A stretch of DNA of 7,043 nt, from contig BQMV01000263.1 in NCBI GenBank assembly GCA_022181005.1, positions 1 through 7,043 on the forward strand, written 5' to 3'. This document shows positions 6,090 through 7,043 of this stretch, piece after piece. Source of the DNA: Anaerolineaceae bacterium. GTDB taxonomy: Bacteria; Chloroflexota; Anaerolineae; Anaerolineales; Villigracilaceae. The position numbers were made by a program, and so were the translations under genes. The notes under the pieces are model-generated. The model did not search any database. It had not been told where the DNA came from and saw nothing but the letters and a program-made list of their open reading frames with translations. How positions within the stretch are numbered: position 1 is the first letter of the stretch; each line of letters begins with the position of its first letter.

Positions 6090-6650
6090 ATCTACCGTGA
6101 TCAGATCTTCCAAGCGCTCGAACAGCGCGGGACCAATTCCTGAAACGTCCATAATTTCCGTAATATCTAAGAAATCCCCGTTCTCTTCTCTATAATCAAT
6201 AATTCTTTGCGCTAACGCGGGACCAATACCGGGCAACGCATCCAGCTCAAACAAAGACGCTGTATTGATATTAACCAGATCCGCGTTCGACGTATTCGCT
6301 GTGTCAACTTCGTCAGTAGGAATTACCAACGACGCGTCCTCGCCGAATGGTATTTCGATCCGCTCGCCGTCTTCTACGCGGCGCGCCAGATTAACTTTCC
6401 CTTTATTCGCTTCAGCAAGGAAACCGCCAGCGGCAGAGACGGCGTCTTGCACGCGCGCGCCGCGCGGGAGCGCGTACACTCCGGGGCGCGGCACTGCGCC
6501 GGCGATCTGCACAACGATCGGCGCCTCGGTGGGAACAGGGCGCAGCGTCACGGACTGGCCGCTCGGCGCGCGCGCCGACACCCAAATCAACGCGGCGACG
6601 AATAGCCCAAACAGTATTCCTGAAACGATATACAAAATGGATTTAAGCAT
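6084..6650 (-). CDS. comEA: ComEA-like DNA-binding protein (SLBB and helix-hairpin-helix)
   Basis: ComEA-type proteins bind double-stranded DNA at the outer face of the membrane during natural transformation. The 188-residue product has a single N-terminal membrane segment (about 4-25, SILYIVSGILFGLFVAALIW), an SLBB domain at about 45-101 (VQIAGAVPRPGVYALPRGARV), an acidic linker (103-123), and a helix-hairpin-helix domain at 126-187 with LVNINTAS, LPGIGPALAQRI and VSGIGPALFERL. The ATG at 6650 opens directly onto the membrane segment. The frame stays open upstream, but that part overlaps the CPBP gene in another frame and is not coding. I see no good Shine-Dalgarno site. A TAGAAT -10-like box at 6669-6664 lacks a -35, so expression may come from the upstream gene. 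No comEC is in view, so a competence role is inferred from the family; the symbol is assigned by domain architecture. Confidence 0.85.
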   Translation of the reverse strand: MLKSILYIVSGILFGLFVAALIWVSARAPSGQSVTLRPVPTEAPIVVQIAGAVPRPGVYALPRGARVQDAVSAAGGFLAEANKGKVNLARRVEDGERIEIPFGEDASLVIPTDEVDTANTSNADLVNINTASLFELDALPGIGPALAQRIIDYREENGDFLDITEIMDVSGIGPALFERLEDLITVDE

Positions 6651-6679
6651 ACGCGCCGCCAGTATTCTACTGTAACTTC

Positions 6680-6695
6680 TTCGCCTGCAGGCGAA
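6680..6695. repeat. 16-base perfect palindrome between CPBP and comEA genes
   Basis: TTCGCCTGCAGGCGAA is fully self-complementary and can fold as a 6-bp stem with a TGCA loop. It begins 2 bases after the stop of the CPBP gene on the leftward strand. No U-run follows, so it could be an mRNA processing or 3'-end-stabilising hairpin, a protein-binding site, or chance. Confidence 0.5.
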
Positions 6696-6697
6696 AG

Positions 6698-7043
6698 CTA
6701 GATCGCGCCTGCCGCAACGACAATAATAAACGTCGCAATGAACCAGTGGATCAGAAACGGATAGAAGAAGGATTTCGTCCTCCAAGCCACCCAGCCAAAA
6801 GCAAAACCGCCGAAGATCGTAGACAGCGTTTCCACTTCGGGTTTGCCATTGTGCATCAGCGCAAAAGGGACCGCCTGCAACCACAATGCTTCCGCCCCAA
6901 ATTTTCGAGCGTAGCCGAACAGAATCCAGCCGCGGAAGATAAACTCCCAGCCGAGCAGGTCGAGGAACGTCGTCCACGGCAAGCCGCTTACATACGGTTG
7001 ATAATACTTACGCATGGTCTCATCGCCCCTTCCAAGAGAATAA
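6698..7043 (-). CDS. CPBP family intramembrane protein (C-terminal part, beginning outside window)
   Basis: The CPBP (Abi/Rce1) family are multi-span membrane proteins, many of them metalloproteases. The frame stays open through 7043, reading YSLGRGDET before the Met at 7015, so this Met is probably internal and the N-terminal half is missing. Family landmarks are WEFIFRG (motif 1, normally EExxxR), FALMH (motif 2, FxxxH) and LIHWFIA (motif 3, usually HxxxN). Hydrophobic segments surround the motif-1 and motif-3 regions, the last being FFYPFLIHWFIATFIIVVAAGA. The first motif-1 Glu is Trp and the last motif-3 position is Ala, so protease activity is uncertain. The stop TAG is 47 bases before the comEA-like start on the same strand, suggesting co-transcription. 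Confidence 0.8.
   Translation of the reverse strand, partial: YSLGRGDETMRKYYQPYVSGLPWTTFLDLLGWEFIFRGWILFGYARKFGAEALWLQAVPFALMHNGKPEVETLSTIFGGFAFGWVAWRTKSFFYPFLIHWFIATFIIVVAAGAI

Noticed and set aside
6651..6977. N-terminal extension of the comEA-like protein by 109 codons
   Set aside because: It overlaps the CPBP gene out of frame, is Cys/Arg-rich with no domain, and would place the membrane anchor in the middle of the protein.

Overview
The window looks like bacterial chromosome, probably from a Chloroflexota (Anaerolineae-like) organism. That placement is an impression from the gene set and protein flavour (a sufCBD operon divergent from a SufR-type regulator with a MIP18/DUF59 partner, plus a DUF2007/acyl-CoA dehydrogenase pair); no rRNA or marker-gene test was possible. 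Coding density is high, promoters are standard TTGACA/TATAAT type, and I see no mobile element, tRNA, rRNA or CRISPR array.

Left part (1-3739), iron-sulfur cluster assembly. sufC, sufB and the start of sufD run leftward as one operon: an ABC-type ATPase, the scaffold, and the scaffold partner, which is cut by the window edge. Facing away from them are a SufR-like Fe-S-sensing repressor and a small DUF59 protein of the kind that helps Fe-S maturation. The 180-base gap between the two units holds two near-consensus divergent promoters, an AT-rich palindromic candidate operator touching both -35 boxes, and a 15-pair stem in the sufC leader. The regulator appears to be made from a leaderless mRNA. 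The likely circuit is that the Fe-S-loaded regulator represses both units and loss of its cluster relieves this.

Middle (3697-6089). A 19-bp bidirectional terminator separates the DUF59 gene from a convergent, membrane-anchored cyclophilin-type peptidylprolyl isomerase. Divergent from that gene is a two-gene operon, a DUF2007 small protein followed with no gap by an acyl-CoA dehydrogenase. It ends at a hairpin shared with the next convergent gene.

Right end (6084-7043), leftward strand: a ComEA-like DNA-binding protein (membrane anchor, SLBB domain, helix-hairpin-helix pair) preceded by the C-terminal part of a CPBP-family membrane protein whose beginning lies beyond the window.

The gene content is mostly ordinary. 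The most interesting material is regulatory: the suf intergenic region with its leader stem, operator and leaderless regulator. I do not see evidence for a wholly new multi-gene system.
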